Shown: positions 36,801 through 46,649, counted from the stretch's first letter. The stretch is 64,000 bases of DNA from Pseudomonas sp. MYb327 (GCF_040438925.1 NZ_CP159258.1:4230001-4294000), one strand, 5' to 3'. The notes: generated by a model not told the origin, from the letters alone. Numbers and translations: made by a program.

Positions 36801-37021
36801 GACCAGGAACCTCGGATTTTTATTATGGAGTGTTTCCAATAACAACCGAGTCTAGTCACCCCCCGCGTTCGCGTAGTTGCATTGGCAGCCAGCTTGATGG
36901 CCCAACGAGTCAGAGGGTCAACAAGTTTGGATCCGTGTCAAACGGCCGCCGCCAGACGGGTGACAGAGCGCACATTCAAACGCTCCGACAGAACCATGGC
37001 GATCCCCTTGAGGGAAGCCGA

Positions 37022-37480
37022 TCAACCTTTCAATGCGTCGACCAATTCCGCCAGCCAGGGCTCGGCATCCGCTTCTGGCGTAACGCTTTCGCTGGCGTCC
37101 AGACGCAACATCGGCAGGACTTCGCGAATGCCCAGTTCGCCGAACAACTCGCGCATCAGCTCACCGCCGCCGCAAAACGTATCGCCATAACTCGCATCAC
37201 CCAGGCCGATCACAGCGCCGGGCAAGCCACGCCAGGCAGCGGGCAAAACGTCACGAATCGAGAAGTACAGCGGCTGCAGGTTGTCCGGCAGCTCGCCCAT
37301 GCCAGTAGTCGAGGTCACCGCCAGGAAGGCGTCAGGACCAAAGGCCTGGACATCGACCAGGCTGGCACGCGGGTTGTGGAAGGTTTCGAAACCGGCGGCT
37401 TTCAACATGTTTGCGGCGTGACGGGCGACTTCTTCAGCCGTGCCGTACACCGAGCCGGAAATGATGGCGACTTTCATCAA
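37022..37480 (-). CDS. Flavodoxin (MioC-like)
   Basis: A 152-residue short-chain flavodoxin. The FMN phosphate loop is SGSVYGTAEEVA near the N-terminus. The isoalloxazine-contacting loops are TSTTGMGELPDNL and GLGDASYGDTFCGGG. It probably passes single electrons to a partner reductase target. The ATG doublet leaves the start ambiguous by one codon. It is divergent from the short-LOV gene 100 bases away. Confidence 0.92.
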   Translation of the reverse strand: MMKVAIISGSVYGTAEEVARHAANMLKAAGFETFHNPRASLVDVQAFGPDAFLAVTSTTGMGELPDNLQPLYFSIRDVLPAAWRGLPGAVIGLGDASYGDTFCGGGELMRELFGELGIREVLPMLRLDASESVTPEADAEPWLAELVDALKG

Positions 37481-37580
37481 TCTTGATCCTGAAGCTGAGT
37501 AAAAGACCCGGATCTTAACAGCACGGTCTTTATTGTTCTTTTAGAATCCAGCAGACCACCATCAAGGAAGGGTTACGCCG

Positions 37581-38057
37581 ATGATCAATGCAAAACTGCT
37601 GCAACTGGCCATCAACGCCTCGAACGACGGCATCGTGATTGCTGAAAAGGAAGGCGATCAAGACAAGATCCTGATTTACGTCAACCCGGCATTCGAACGC
37701 CTGACCGGTTATACCAGCGAAGAAATCCTCTATCAGGATTGCCGCTTTCTTCAATCGGGCGACCGCGATCAGGAAGCCCTCGTGAAAATTCGCGACGCGC
37801 TGAACAGTGAAGGGGCGTGCCGGGAAATTCTCCGTAACTACCGCAAGGACGGCACACCGTTCTGGAACGAGCTGTCTCTTTCAACGGTGAAAAACCCGAA
37901 TGACGGCCAGGTTTATTTTGTGGGTGTACAGAAAGACGTCACGGTTCAAGTCAAGGCGTTGCAGCGTGTGGCGCAGCTTGAAGCGCAATTGGCCGAGGTC
38001 CAGGCTGAGCTTGCTGCACTGAAAGCGACGAACGGTAAAAACAAAACAGCGAATTAA
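37581..38057 (+). CDS. Short LOV-domain blue-light photoreceptor
   Basis: A 158-residue single-domain LOV protein, close to the P. putida SB1/SB2-LOV type. The PAS core spans about 8-120. The photoactive cysteine is Cys54 in YQDCRFLQ. FMN-contacting Asn residues are in NYRKDG and FWNEL, and the flipping Gln is in YFVGVQKDV. An N-terminal cap (MINAKLLQLAINASNDGI) and a C-terminal helix/coiled coil (RVAQLEAQLAEVQAELAALK) supply the dimer interface. There is no output domain, so it must signal through a partner protein; the LitR-like regulator nearby is the obvious one. AAGGAAGG precedes the ATG. Confidence 0.95.
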   Translation: MINAKLLQLAINASNDGIVIAEKEGDQDKILIYVNPAFERLTGYTSEEILYQDCRFLQSGDRDQEALVKIRDALNSEGACREILRNYRKDGTPFWNELSLSTVKNPNDGQVYFVGVQKDVTVQVKALQRVAQLEAQLAEVQAELAALKATNGKNKTAN

Positions 38058-38111
38058 GTGTCATTAACTACAATCACCGAACAGTTTGTAACTTTTTCTT
38101 ACGAGCCTGAT

Positions 38112-38717
38112 ATGCATCGCGACGCGCTCCTGACCCAGGATGAACTTGATTTCATCCAAACCATGCAGCACAACCCGCAGCTCAATGTGCGGGACGCGAC
38201 GTCGAGCCTGCTCGTCAACGGTGGTTCGCAAATCCGTGACTTGCTAACGCGCCTTGCTGCGCATGAGCAGGTCACCATTCAAGCCAACTTCGAAAATCAA
38301 CAGATGACCTTCCCCCTGCATTTGGTGGAAGACGAGTTTCATGCGCTGCATTTGCGTCTTGGCGTTCCGAGTATTTATGAAGACGGGCCTTTGGTCCGGC
38401 CATGGCGACTGGTGCTCGAAGAGCCCGTAGCGCTGGAAAATGCCCAGGGACAACCCGGCACGATGTGGGTGCACGAAATATCGTTCAAAGGTGCCTTGAT
38501 CGAAGTTCGCAACAAAACTAAGGCACCCAAGCATTTTGCCTTGTGGTTCAGCCCCTCAGGCTATGAACGAATCGCTCTGCGTGGCACTTTCGAGAAAGAA
38601 ACCGAGCAAGGCTTTTACGCCTATCAGTTGAGCCAGAGCGACACGGATGAGACCGAGCGCTTGCGCCAATTCATCCTGCAGCAGCACCGATTGACCCATC
38701 CCGCCCTGCATCTCTGA
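38112..38717 (+). CDS. PilZ-like hypothetical protein
   Basis: About 201 residues, soluble, same strand as the LOV gene. An N-terminal helical part (about 1-60) is followed by a beta-rich part that looks like a PilZ barrel: VRPWRL and HEISFKGALIEV sit where PilZ has its RxxxR and (D/N)xSxxG motifs, but both are degenerate. Cyclic-di-GMP binding is therefore uncertain. A GTG directly after the LOV stop (38058) would add 18 residues and couple the two genes. I prefer the ATG, with weak evidence. The stop lies 3 bases from the stop of the convergent regulator. Confidence 0.7.
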   Translation: MHRDALLTQDELDFIQTMQHNPQLNVRDATSSLLVNGGSQIRDLLTRLAAHEQVTIQANFENQQMTFPLHLVEDEFHALHLRLGVPSIYEDGPLVRPWRLVLEEPVALENAQGQPGTMWVHEISFKGALIEVRNKTKAPKHFALWFSPSGYERIALRGTFEKETEQGFYAYQLSQSDTDETERLRQFILQQHRLTHPALHL

Positions 38718-38720
38718 CTC

Positions 38721-39680
38721 TCAAGTATCCAGGCCACCGGCCAGAAACTGTTGCAGTCGCTGACGCATCAGCAATCCCTCATTACCCAGGCATCCGATTG
38801 CTGATCCCGCCAGACTCTCCTGAGCCAGATCGGACGCGTCTCCAGCGAGCAACAACGGACACTCCAGGCTCGTCGCCAGGCGATTCAAACGCCGTGGTAG
38901 CTCTGGACTCGGCACATGATTGGAAAACAACACCAGCGCCTGGGGCTTGATCCTCTCGCAAACCAGAGTCAACTCCTCAAACGGCTGGTCGACGGTCAGC
39001 ACGCGCACCCCCGTTTGCCCATCGCTCAGGAACAACGCGGCAATCAGCAATTCAAGTTCACGGCACTGCCCCGACAAAGCGCTGACGATGACTCGCCTTT
39101 GCGGCTTGTCACGGATCAGCAGCAAGCGTTGCAATACCCGTGAACGCAGAAAACTATCCAGGAACAGCCACTCACTGGTCACGCCGAATGAATCCTGACG
39201 TTGCAGCAATTGCTTCCAGAGCGGGATAAGGATGTCCTGGAACACCACGGACTGAGAGTAAGTGGAAAAAACCTGGCCGTAGACCTGATCCAGCTGTGCA
39301 TCGTTAAACGCAAAAACAGCAGACCGGACCTGCTGTTGCCATTGCGCGTAATCGGCTTGGACCAGGTCATCGGGGATAATGTGCGACAGCGCCTGCAGCG
39401 GTTCGGCCTTGGCCAGTATCTTGCCGATTTTACTGACGGCAACACCGCGTTCGAGCCAGCTGAGGATGCTGCGAACTCGCTCGATATCGTTCGGCGAATA
39501 CAGACGATGCCCACTTTCGGTGCGTGCTGGCACGATCAGCCCGTACCGGCGCTCCCATGCACGAAGGGTTACCGGGTTGACGCCGGTTAGACGCGACACT
39601 TCGCGAATGGGAAAGAGCTCATCCTGCTCAAGTGCGACACCCTGGCTGGAATCCGAAGCGATGTCAGTGAGTACGGGCAT
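38721..39680 (-). CDS. MerR-family regulator, class II LitR/CarH-like without B12 site
   Basis: A 319-residue regulator. The MerR winged helix is at about 20-90 (REVSRLTGVNPVTLRAWERR). A CarH/LitR-type light-sensing region follows, with a four-helix part (about 100-185) and a cobalamin-domain-like C-terminus. The key B12 residues are missing: the W-x9-E-H element reads Q-x9-E-W, and the lower-ligand ExH motif reads QCR in SGQCRELE. This fits the class II LitR proteins of P. putida, which work with a short LOV receptor instead of B12. It is divergent from the monooxygenase-like gene and the folMEX genes. Confidence 0.88.
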   Translation of the reverse strand: MPVLTDIASDSSQGVALEQDELFPIREVSRLTGVNPVTLRAWERRYGLIVPARTESGHRLYSPNDIERVRSILSWLERGVAVSKIGKILAKAEPLQALSHIIPDDLVQADYAQWQQQVRSAVFAFNDAQLDQVYGQVFSTYSQSVVFQDILIPLWKQLLQRQDSFGVTSEWLFLDSFLRSRVLQRLLLIRDKPQRRVIVSALSGQCRELELLIAALFLSDGQTGVRVLTVDQPFEELTLVCERIKPQALVLFSNHVPSPELPRRLNRLATSLECPLLLAGDASDLAQESLAGSAIGCLGNEGLLMRQRLQQFLAGGLDT

Positions 39681-39729
39681 CTGGTTAAACGTCCTTGTGT
39701 CGTTCGAGCCTCATTCTAACTCTCCCGCG

Positions 39730-39751
39730 CCGTAAAATTTCCGTAAAGATT
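39730..39751. promoter_or_regulatory. Candidate LitR operator: 11-bp tandem direct repeat
   Basis: CCGTAAAATTT is followed without a gap by CCGTAAAGATT. It lies about 50 bases upstream of the LitR-like start, in the divergent promoter region. CarH-type MerR proteins bind 11-bp tandem direct repeats, so spacing and place both fit. Confidence 0.5.
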
Positions 39752-39900
39752 CAATACCTGAATCATGAGAAAATGTCACAGACGCTCCGGGACAAATCAG
39801 GAATAATCCTTGCTTGTCCCAAGACGCAGCCCACTACCCCGGCGCTGCGCCTGGCGAAACTCCTACCCGGAGTGACGCAATCGTTATACGGAGATACATA

Positions 39901-40470
39901 ATGTCTACCTCACCCGTCACGCTGATGGTTGCGCGCCGCGTCGCCAATGGGCGTTACCAGGACCTGATCGCCTGGTTACGCGAAGGCGAACAGCTGGCCA
40001 CCGACTTCCCCGGTTATCTCGGCTCTGGCGTGCTCGCTCCGCCGCCCGACGATGACGAATTCCAGATTATCTTCCGCTTCGCCGACGAGCAGACCCTGCA
40101 CGCCTGGGAACATTCCGCCTCGCGCACTGCCTGGCTGGCCCGTGGCAGCGACTTGTTCGCCCATCCCACGGAACATCGGGTCAGTGGCATCGAAGGCTGG
40201 TTCGGCGCTGCCGGCCAACGACCGCCACGCTGGAAACAGGCCGTGGCGATCTGGCTGGCATTCTTCCCGGTTTCGCTGCTGTTCAACTTCGTGCTTGGGC
40301 CGTTACTTGGCGAAATGTCACTGCTGCCACGCGTGCTGGTCAGCACACTGTGCCTGACGCCGTTGATGGTTTATTTCTTTATTCCGCTGTCGACCCGTTT
40401 GCTGGCGAGTTGGCTTAACAGCACTCCTGCACGACGATTGCCTGCTGAACCCTCTCCCCAAAACCGCTGA
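39901..40470 (+). CDS. Antibiotic-biosynthesis-monooxygenase-like membrane protein
   Basis: A 189-residue protein. An N-terminal ABM/dimeric ferredoxin-like domain (about 1-95: VTLMVARRVANGRYQDLIAW, then PGYLGSGVLAPP, IFRFADEQTLHAWEHS) is followed by two membrane helices (about 112-133 and 140-168) and a basic tail. Its role is unknown. GGAG lies about 8 bases before the ATG. It is divergent from the LitR-like gene across a 220-base region containing the tandem repeat, so light control is a fair guess. A REP element follows it. Confidence 0.82.
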   Translation: MSTSPVTLMVARRVANGRYQDLIAWLREGEQLATDFPGYLGSGVLAPPPDDDEFQIIFRFADEQTLHAWEHSASRTAWLARGSDLFAHPTEHRVSGIEGWFGAAGQRPPRWKQAVAIWLAFFPVSLLFNFVLGPLLGEMSLLPRVLVSTLCLTPLMVYFFIPLSTRLLASWLNSTPARRLPAEPSPQNR

Positions 40471-40471
40471 C

Positions 40472-40551
40472 AGATCGCAGGCTTCGCCAGCTCCTATATA
40501 AAGCGGGAACGTACCCCTTACTGTAGGCGCTGCCGCAGGCTGCGATCTTTT
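40472..40551. repeat. REP pair (GATCGCAGGCTTC family)
   Basis: AGATCGCAGGCTTCGCCAGC faces GGCGCTGCCGCAGGCTGCGATCT with about 30 bases between. It is related to the long palindrome at 19902-19971 and separates the ABM-like gene from folM. Confidence 0.8.
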
Positions 40552-40612
40552 CAGAGGCATCGCACGGCTCGTCGCTGGTATAGTTTTGATCTCACCGCGA
40601 CGCGAGCCGTTC

Positions 40613-41323
40613 ATGACCTCTTCCTCCGCCCCGATCCTCATCACCGGTGCCGGCCAGCGTGTCGGCCTGCATTGTGCGCAGCGATTGCTCGAAGACGGCC
40701 ATCGCGTGATATTCAGCTACCGCAGCGAACGTCCCGGCGTGCAAACACTGCGCGATCGAGGGGCAACGGCGGTGTTCGCCGACTTCTCTTCCGAGGCCGG
40801 AATCTTCGCCTTCATCAGCGAACTGAAAACCCACACCGACAGCCTGCGGGCGATCGTACATAACGCTTCCGAATGGCTGGCCGAAACGCCGGACACCGAC
40901 GCCGAGGCGTTTACCCGCATGTTCAGCGTGCACATGCTGGCGCCCTACCTGATCAACCTGCATTGTGCCGACTTGCTCGAACGCTCAAGCCCCGCCGACA
41001 TCGTGCACATCAGCGATGACGTGACCCGCAAGGGCAGCAGCAGGCACATCGGCTACTGCGCCAGCAAAGCCGGGCTCGACAGCCTGACCCTGTCCTTCGC
41101 CGCGAAGTACGCGCCCGCCATCAAGGTCAACGGAATCGCGCCAGCCCTGCTACTGTTCAACCCTGACGATGACGCGGCCTACCGTGCCAAGGCGCTGGCC
41201 AAATCCGCGCTGGGCATCGAACCCGGCTGCGACGTGATCTACCAGAGCCTGCGTTATTTACTTGATAACCCTTATGTCACCGGCACGACCCTGACCGTTA
41301 ACGGCGGAAGGCACATCAAATAA
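40613..41323 (+). CDS. folM: Dihydromonapterin reductase
   Basis: A 236-residue SDR of the pteridine-reductase type; it reduces dihydromonapterin to tetrahydromonapterin with NADPH. The cofactor motif TGAGQRVG carries the Arg typical of pteridine reductases. VHNASEW is followed by catalytic Tyr-Lys in GYCASKAG, with ISDDV ahead of it. I chose the ATG giving MTSSSAP, the family N-terminus. folE and folX follow, which completes the monapterin branch supplying the cofactor of phenylalanine hydroxylase. Confidence 0.92.
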   Translation: MTSSSAPILITGAGQRVGLHCAQRLLEDGHRVIFSYRSERPGVQTLRDRGATAVFADFSSEAGIFAFISELKTHTDSLRAIVHNASEWLAETPDTDAEAFTRMFSVHMLAPYLINLHCADLLERSSPADIVHISDDVTRKGSSRHIGYCASKAGLDSLTLSFAAKYAPAIKVNGIAPALLLFNPDDDAAYRAKALAKSALGIEPGCDVIYQSLRYLLDNPYVTGTTLTVNGGRHIK

Positions 41324-41343
41324 GTGTCTCGCGAGGATTTTCC

Positions 41344-41922
41344 ATGACGTTATCCCTGCCTCAGAACGCCCTGTCCGAGAGCTATCGCGAGATCCTCATC
41401 GGTCTGGGTGAAAACCCCGACCGCGAGGGGCTGCGCGACACGCCGCTGCGCGCCGCCAAAGCCATGCGTTACCTGTGTCATGGTTACGAACAAAGTGTCG
41501 AGGAAATCGTCAACGGCGCCTTGTTCGCTTCTGACAACGATGAAATGGTCATCGTTGACAACATTGAGCTGTACTCGCTTTGCGAACATCACCTGCTGCC
41601 CTTCATCGGCAAGGCGCATGTAGCTTATATTCCGACGGGCAAGGTACTGGGTTTGTCGAAAATTGCGCGTTTGGTGGACATGTTCGCCCGGCGCCTGCAA
41701 ATCCAGGAAAACCTCACCCGGCAAATCGCCGACGCGGTGCAACAAGTAACCGGCGCGGCAGGGGTTGCCGTGGTCATCGAAGCCCAGCACATGTGCATGA
41801 TGATGCGCGGCGTCGAGAAACAGAATTCGACCATGAACACCTCGGTGATGCTCGGCGCCTTCCGCGCATCGAGCAACACGCGCCAGGAGTTCCTGCAATT
41901 GATTGGACGGAGCAAGAAGTAA
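41344..41922 (+). CDS. folE: GTP cyclohydrolase I (FolE type)
   Basis: A 192-residue GTP cyclohydrolase I; it converts GTP to 7,8-dihydroneopterin triphosphate. The zinc ligands are in LCEHHLLPF and in the Cys of [31 protein letters not shown] is the N-terminal signature. It begins 20 bases after folM, and its stop overlaps the folX start (TAATG). In this setting it feeds pterin toward monapterin rather than only folate. Confidence 0.96.
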   Translation: MTLSLPQNALSESYREILIGLGENPDREGLRDTPLRAAKAMRYLCHGYEQSVEEIVNGALFASDNDEMVIVDNIELYSLCEHHLLPFIGKAHVAYIPTGKVLGLSKIARLVDMFARRLQIQENLTRQIADAVQQVTGAAGVAVVIEAQHMCMMMRGVEKQNSTMNTSVMLGAFRASSNTRQEFLQLIGRSKK

Positions 41923-42293
41923 TGCCACAACTTCAACCAGGCATGGCACGCATCCGGGTCAAGGACCTGTGCCTGCGCACCTTCATCGGCATCAACGAGG
42001 ACGAAATCCTCAACAAGCAGGATGTGTTGATCAACCTGACCATTCTGTACGCGGCTCAGGAAGCGGTGCGTGACAACGACATCGACCACGCGCTGAATTA
42101 CCGGACCATCACCAAGGCGATCATCGCGCACGTGGAAGGCAATCGCTTTGCCCTGCTCGAGCGCCTGACACAGGAAATTCTCGATCTGGTCATGGCCAAT
42201 GAGTCGGTGCTGTACGCCGAGGTCGAAGTCGACAAGCCTCACGCCCTGCGGTTTGCCGAGTCGGTGTCGATTACGCTTGCAGCGAGCCGCTAG
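41922..42293 (+). CDS. folX: Dihydroneopterin triphosphate 2'-epimerase
   Basis: A 123-residue FolB/FolX-fold enzyme. [19 protein letters not shown] is the N-terminal strand motif. NYRTITKAI and [11 protein letters not shown] follow, and the C-terminal strands carry [18 protein letters not shown]. It is FolX rather than FolB because it follows folM-folE and has the extended [12 protein letters not shown] start. It epimerises dihydroneopterin triphosphate to the monapterin form. The start codon shares a base with the folE stop. Confidence 0.92.
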   Translation: MPQLQPGMARIRVKDLCLRTFIGINEDEILNKQDVLINLTILYAAQEAVRDNDIDHALNYRTITKAIIAHVEGNRFALLERLTQEILDLVMANESVLYAEVEVDKPHALRFAESVSITLAASR

Positions 42294-42295
42294 CT

Positions 42296-42372
42296 ACAAG
42301 CTTCGAGCGACAAGCTGTAAACTTGGACTCATCGCCCATCATCTTGCAGCTTCGAGCTTGCCGCTTGCCGCT
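42296..42372. repeat. Imperfect AGCTTCGAGC repeat
   Basis: AGCTTCGAGC occurs twice in direct orientation (42299-42308, 42348-42357), inside a stretch of related AAGCT/CAAGC words that can also pair with each other. It fills the gap between folX and the DUF1244 gene and may form the end of the fol transcript. Confidence 0.5.
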
Positions 42373-42389
42373 GTCTCGCAGAGACCCCC

Positions 42390-42686
42390 ATGACCGATCA
42401 ACAACGCCTGGAACTTGAAGCCGCCGCCTTCCGCCGGCTAGTCGCGCACCTGGACAGCCGCAAGGATGTGCAGAACATCGACCTGATGAACCTCTCGGGT
42501 TTCTGCCGCAACTGCCTGTCCAAGTGGTACAAGGCTGCCGCTGACGAACGCCAGATCGACGTCAGCCTCGATGATGCCCGCGAAGTGGTTTACGGCATGC
42601 CGTACGCCGAATGGAAAACCCAATACCAGCAAGAAGCCAGCGCCGAACAACAAGCGGCGTTCGCCAAAGGAAAACCTAATGAGTGA
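42390..42686 (+). CDS. DUF1244 protein
   Basis: A 98-residue soluble helical protein. The family signature is NIDLMNLSGFCRNCLSKWY, with two closely spaced Cys (FCRNC), then VVYGMPYAEWK. Its function is unknown, although it is widely conserved in Proteobacteria. Its last 8 bases overlap the start of the HopJ-like gene, so the two are translated together. Confidence 0.88.
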   Translation: MTDQQRLELEAAAFRRLVAHLDSRKDVQNIDLMNLSGFCRNCLSKWYKAAADERQIDVSLDDAREVVYGMPYAEWKTQYQQEASAEQQAAFAKGKPNE

Positions 42687-43017
42687 TTTGAACACCCTGC
42701 GCGCCAGCCTCAAAAGTGGCGAACACGCTTTCGCCGACACCCTGGCGTTCATAGCCGCCGGTTACGACTATCAGCCCCAGGCGTTCACCAACGGTGGCGT
42801 GGAAAACGCTGCAGGGCAGAACGAAGGTTCGTGCAAGACGCTGGGACTGGCACTGCTCGAAGGCTTGAGCGATGAAGAAGCCTTGCTGGCGTTTGGAGAG
42901 CATTACCGTTCGGTACAGGGAACTCCGGAAGGCAGCGATCACGGCAATATCCGTGCTTTGATCGCCCACGGTCTGGCCGGTGTCAAATTCGCTCAACAGC
43001 CACTGACTCGCCGCTGA
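42679..43017 (+). CDS. HopJ type III effector-family protein
   Basis: A 112-residue protein of the HopJ family. It has an N-terminal helix SDLNTLRASLKSG and the conserved FTNGGVENAAGQNEGSCK and HGNIRAL elements. Despite the family name, the gene sits in a core, coupled pair with DUF1244 and has no hrp box. A housekeeping role is more likely than secretion. The ATG lies inside the DUF1244 end with GAAA-rich leader sequence. Confidence 0.85.
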   Translation: MSDLNTLRASLKSGEHAFADTLAFIAAGYDYQPQAFTNGGVENAAGQNEGSCKTLGLALLEGLSDEEALLAFGEHYRSVQGTPEGSDHGNIRALIAHGLAGVKFAQQPLTRR

Positions 43018-43021
43018 TCTT

Positions 43022-43111
43022 TGTAGGAGCCGGCTCGCTGGCGATGGCGGCGTATCAATCAACATCGACATTGCCTGACACATCGCGATCGCCAGCCAGC
43101 CGGCTCCTACG
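43022..43111. repeat. REPIN
   Basis: TGTAGGAGCCGGCTCGCTGG faces CCAGCCAGCCGGCTCCTACG across a loop containing ATTGCCTGACACA. The same loop word recurs in the element at 44479-44570. Confidence 0.9.
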
Positions 43112-43229
43112 GGTATTGGCGACACATTCCGACTTTTAAGATTGACCCGGCAACTTTATTTCGTTTGCCCCGCACCACCGCTCACGGCTTAGATAAAAAG
43201 AAGCGCCCCTTCTTCAGAGTCGGTCATCC

Positions 43230-44483
43230 ATGAGCAGCGAATCCATCAGTCAGTCGATCAACATCGTTCACCCCGTCACGCTCAGCCACGGCAAAAATGC
43301 CGAGGTCTGGGACACTGATGGCAAACGCTTCATCGATTTCGTCGGTGGCATCGGCGTACTGAACCTGGGCCATTGCCATCCGCGTATCGTCGAAGCCATC
43401 CAGGAACAAGCCACCCGCCTGATTCATTACGCGTTCAACGCCGCACCCCATACGCCCTACCTCGCTTTCATGGATCGCCTCAGCGCGTTTATCCCGGTGG
43501 ATTACCCGGTCAGCGGCATGCTCACCAACAGCGGTGCCGAAGCGGCGGAGAACGCCCTGAAGATCGTCCGTGGAGCGACCGGCCGCACGGCCGTCGTCGC
43601 CTTCGATGGCGCCTTCCACGGTCGCACACTGGCCACCCTCAACCTCAACGGTAAAGTTGCGCCGTACAAACAAAAAGTCGGTGTGTTGCCAGGGCCGGTG
43701 TATCACCTGCCTTATCCGAGCCGTGACAACGACGTGACCTGCGCCGACGCACTGAAGGCCATGGAGCGGCTGTTCAGCGTCGAGATCGACGTCGACGACG
43801 TGGCCTGCTTTATCGTCGAGCCGGTGCAGGGCGAAGGCGGTTTCCTGGCGATGGACGTCGAGTTCGCCCAGGCGTTGCGCAGGTTCTGCGACGAAAAAGG
43901 CATCGTACTGATCGTCGATGAAATCCAGTCCGGTTTCGGGCGTACCGGCGAGCGCTTTGCGTTCTCGCGCCTGGGCATTGAGCCCGATCTGATCCTGCTA
44001 GGCAAAAGCATCGCCGGCGGCGTTCCGTTGGGTGCGGTGGTCGGGCGCAAGGCGCTGCTCGATAATCTGCCCAAGGGTGGCCTTGGTGGCACTTACTCGG
44101 GCAATCCCATCGCTTGCGCGGCCGGACTGGCGACTCTGGACGAGATGACCGACGCCCATCTGCAATCCTGGGGTTCGCAACAGGAAGAAGCGATTGTCAG
44201 TCGCTACGAAACCTGGCGCGCGAACAAGCTGTCGCCGTATCTCGGCCGCCTGACCGGTGTCGGAGCAATGCGCGGTATCGAGCTGATCAAGCCTGATGGT
44301 ACGCCCGCTTCGGCGCAGCTGACGCAATTGCTGGCCCTGGCGCGGGACGCGGGTTTGTTACTGATGCCTAGCGGTAAATCGCGAAACATCATTCGGCTGC
44401 TGGCGCCGTTGACCACCGAAGCTGCGGTGCTTGAGGAGGGTCTGGACATCCTTGAGGCGTGCCTCGCCAAGCTGTCCCTGTAG
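43230..44483 (+). CDS. Class III aminotransferase (GabT-like)
   Basis: A 417-residue PLP-dependent aminotransferase of the 4-aminobutyrate/2-aminoadipate type. VGGIGVLNLGHCHP is followed by the cofactor Asp in IVDEIQSGFGRTG and Lys259 in LLGKSIAGGVP, with GTYSGNPIACAAG after it. The substrate is an omega- or alpha-amino acid and cannot be fixed by eye. The TAG stop is part of the REP unit that begins at 44479, so an insertion may have reset the C-terminus (AKLSL). Confidence 0.9.
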   Translation: MSSESISQSINIVHPVTLSHGKNAEVWDTDGKRFIDFVGGIGVLNLGHCHPRIVEAIQEQATRLIHYAFNAAPHTPYLAFMDRLSAFIPVDYPVSGMLTNSGAEAAENALKIVRGATGRTAVVAFDGAFHGRTLATLNLNGKVAPYKQKVGVLPGPVYHLPYPSRDNDVTCADALKAMERLFSVEIDVDDVACFIVEPVQGEGGFLAMDVEFAQALRRFCDEKGIVLIVDEIQSGFGRTGERFAFSRLGIEPDLILLGKSIAGGVPLGAVVGRKALLDNLPKGGLGGTYSGNPIACAAGLATLDEMTDAHLQSWGSQQEEAIVSRYETWRANKLSPYLGRLTGVGAMRGIELIKPDGTPASAQLTQLLALARDAGLLLMPSGKSRNIIRLLAPLTTEAAVLEEGLDILEACLAKLSL

Positions 44484-44570
44484 GAGCCGGCTTGCTGGCG
44501 ATGGCGGCATATCTACCAATATTGATATCGCCTGACACACCGCAATCGCCAGCAAGCCGGCTTTTACAGG
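44479..44570. repeat. REPIN overlapping the transaminase stop codon
   Basis: CTGTAGGAGCCGGCTTGCTG faces CAGCAAGCCGGCTTTTACAG across a loop with ATCGCCTGACACAC. The first bases CTGTAG provide the last Leu codon and the stop of the preceding gene. Confidence 0.9.
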
Positions 44571-44577
44571 TCTGCGT

Positions 44578-44619
44578 CGCCCATAAAAAAACCGGCCGAA
44601 GCCGGTTTTTTTATGGGCG
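44578..44619. terminator. Bidirectional terminator between transaminase and trxB
   Basis: A perfect 19-bp stem (CGCCCATAAAAAAACCGGC and its complement) has a CGAA tetraloop. It ends 5 bases before the trxB stop and serves both convergent genes. Confidence 0.95.
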
Positions 44620-44624
44620 CAGAA

Positions 44625-45896
<1,272 letters not shown>

Positions 45897-46649
45897 ATGC
45901 CCGCCCCCGTTCTGTCCGGCCCGCAATATCTGCGCGAAGGCCTGAAACTGGTTCTCAGCCCCAGCCTGCGCCTTTTTGTATTGCTCCCACTTCTGATCAA
46001 CCTGGTGCTGTTCGTCGGATTGATCTATCTGGCCGGCCATCAATTCAGCCTGTGGGTCGATACGCTGATGCCGTCCCTGCCTGATTGGCTGAGTTTCCTC
46101 AGCTATGTCCTGTGGCCACTCTTTGTGGTGCTCGTGGTGCTGATGGTGTTTTTCACCTTCACCATGCTCGCCAACGTCATCGCCGCACCGTTCAATGGCT
46201 TCCTCGCGGAAAAAGTCGAAGTGGTGGTGCGCGGCACCGACGACTTCCCGGCCTTCAGCTGGGGCGAACTGATCGCCATGATCCCGCGGACCTTCGCCCG
46301 GGAAATGCGCAAACTCGGCTACTTTCTGCCCCGTGCGATCGGCTTGTTCATCCTCTCGTTCATCCCCGTGGTGAACATCATCGCTGCACCGCTGTGGCTG
46401 TTGTTTGGGGTATGGATGATGGCGATCCAGTACATCGACTACCCGGCCGACAACCACAAACTGGGCTGGAACGAGATGCTCGCCTGGCTGCGCGAGAAGC
46501 GTTGGCAGAGCATGAGTTTCGGCGGCAGCGTTTATCTGGTGTTGCTGATTCCGGTGGTCAACATCCTGATGATGCCAGCAGCAGTGGCCGGGGCAACGCT
46601 GTTCTGGGTCCGCGAACGTGGGGCCGAAAACCTGGTGACCGAACGCTAA
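45897..46649 (+). CDS. cysZ: CysZ-type sulfate permease
   Basis: A 250-residue inner-membrane protein of the CysZ family, which brings sulfate into the cell for cysteine synthesis. N-terminal [20 protein letters not shown] is followed by four main hydrophobic regions (about 25-48, 68-98, 140-178 and 205-235), with the conserved [16 protein letters not shown] between them. I chose the ATG giving MPAPVLSG because GGAG lies 6 bases before it. The cysD-cysNC genes lie about 7 kb to the right. Confidence 0.92.
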   Translation: MPAPVLSGPQYLREGLKLVLSPSLRLFVLLPLLINLVLFVGLIYLAGHQFSLWVDTLMPSLPDWLSFLSYVLWPLFVVLVVLMVFFTFTMLANVIAAPFNGFLAEKVEVVVRGTDDFPAFSWGELIAMIPRTFAREMRKLGYFLPRAIGLFILSFIPVVNIIAAPLWLLFGVWMMAIQYIDYPADNHKLGWNEMLAWLREKRWQSMSFGGSVYLVLLIPVVNILMMPAAVAGATLFWVRERGAENLVTER

